Shown in pieces: positions 63,249 to 64,000 of a stretch of 64,000 nucleotides of DNA. Location of the stretch: contig BTPG01000004.1 of the NCBI GenBank assembly GCA_036245525.1, positions 47,989,823 through 48,053,822 of the forward strand, read 5' to 3'. The notes below the pieces were generated by a model, which was not told the DNA's origin, did no database searches, and worked only from the letters and a program-made list of their open reading frames with translations. This DNA comes from Semisulcospira habei. Its lineage: Eukaryota > Mollusca > Gastropoda > Semisulcospiridae. A program made the position numbers and the translations under genes. How positions within the stretch are numbered: the stretch's first letter is position 1; each line of letters opens with the position of its first letter.

Positions 63249-63260
63249 ATGCTAGGAGAC

Positions 63261-63445
63261 TTAACCTATTCACTGTCAGTGAACGCCGATTGTGTTTTTG
63301 TGAAATCTTTGTAAGGTCAGCGTCAAAGACCCCCAGCCGTCCAAGGAACGTGGTGGCAAAGTGGTTTCAGCAAGAGGCATAGATCCTCATGAGCCCCCGC
63401 AACTGCGGGGGCTCATGAGGATCTAGGCCTCTTGCAGTTGAGTGG
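63261..63445. mobile_element. PH2 element cut by satellite
   Basis: TTAACCTATTCACTGTCAGT and GAACGCCGATTGTGTTTTTG at left, showing the ancestral form of the 46116 unit. Stem 63370-63435 is perfect but for CTAGGCC. The right end is replaced by satellite from about 63446. Confidence 0.85.
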
Positions 63446-63489
63446 CCAGAGTGAGTCGTACGCCAGGTCCGCCCAGGATCACAGTGGCG

Positions 63490-64000
63490 TACACCAGATC
63501 TACCCGGCCGTCACCTTGGCGTGACGATGTTGTGTTAGGGGCGTAGCACGCCAATAGGATTCGCATGCTAGAGAGCCACCTGGGGGTCACTTAACGTGCA
63601 TTGATGCTCACACCAGATCGACCCGGGTCATTTTAACGCGCAATGATTCTCACACTAGATCGACCCATGTCACTTTAATGTGCAATGCTTCTCACACCAG
63701 ATCGACCCGGGGTTAATTTGGTGTGCAATAATGCTCACGCCAGATCGACCCATGTCACTTTAACGTGCAATGATGCTCACACCAGATGGACCCGGGGTCA
63801 TTTTGACGTATAATGCTTCTCACACCAGATCGATCCATGTCACTTTAACGTGCAATGATGCTCACACCAGATCGACCCGCGGTCATTTTGACGTGTAATG
63901 CTTCACACACCAGATCGAGCCACGTCACTTTGGCGTGCAATGATGCTATCACCAGATCGACCCGGGGTCATTTTGACGTGTAATGCTTCACACACCAGAT
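63490..64000. repeat. 42/43-bp satellite with dimeric order, runs off the window
   Basis: Units begin CACCAGATCGACCC at 63611, 63653, 63695, 63738, 63780, 63823 and on. Two forms alternate: CCATGTCACTTTAACGTGCA and CCGGGGTCATTTTGACGTGT, giving an ~85-bp dimer. Earlier units (63490-63610) are diverged. Confidence 0.92.

Overview
The window looks like intergenic DNA from a mollusc, most likely a gastropod. No complete host gene could be recognised. The taxon is an inference from repeat types: a SINE-like tail with the motif GCCGTGAGATGGCC followed by GGCGTTAAACCC, an RTE-type retrotransposon with a short ORF overlapping its endonuclease ORF, and a very high load of (CA)n, (CT)n, (GT)n and (AAT)n repeats. 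Nothing looks bacterial or viral.

The dominant content is roughly 100 short palindromic hairpin elements, about one per 600 bases. I name the families here: PH1 (arm motif TTCAAGGGTGGTGCCAGAAT; subfamilies 1a to 1d differ at the ends), PH2 (GCAAGAGGCATAGATCCTC), PH3 (TGTCGGTAGCGGTTTTAGTC), PH4 (CCGCATCCGGATACGCGGC), PH5 (CAGTTGCATGAGCGAGCTTA), PH6 (GCAAAAGGCC with GGGCCGACGTCGG), PH7 (CCCTCGATTCGCTACCGCT), PH8 (TTTTGGACGTTACGGCC), PH9 (GGATCTAACTGTTTGTCTGT) and PH10 (Tc1-like ends, ACTGATGAGCAAAACAAATG). PH1 to PH4 have unrelated interiors but all begin and end in TTAACYCDTT, with TTAA on both sides. That is the signature of piggyBac-like non-autonomous elements sharing a transposase. Several sit end to end on one shared TTAA (64-67, 10345-10348, 47823-47826).

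Layout: 1-15 kb is hairpins, (CA)n/(GT)n tracts and one SINE with a 15-bp target duplication. 15-21 kb has two LINE reverse-transcriptase C-terminal remnants, a large foldback and an 820-bp element with terminal inverted repeats. 21-30 kb has three minisatellites and further hairpins. 30-33.3 kb has LINE 3' tails lying between (CT)n tracts. 33-40 kb is dense in TTAA hairpins and holds a decayed RNase H domain. 40-45 kb has an RTE fragment with an APE endonuclease, next to a tandem array of about 0.2-0.7 kb units. 45-54 kb has a 28-bp minisatellite derived from a PH2 end, two CpG-rich minisatellites and nested elements. 54-63 kb is hairpins plus the second copy of a ~640-bp duplicated segment (30.2 and 58.3 kb). 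The last 0.5 kb is a dimeric ~85-bp satellite running off the end.

The most interesting pattern is that the two arms of the hairpins change together between copies (PH1, PH2 and PH3). This implies arm-to-arm copying within each palindrome, or selection on an RNA fold. No autonomous transposase was recognised here, so the elements must be mobilised from elsewhere.
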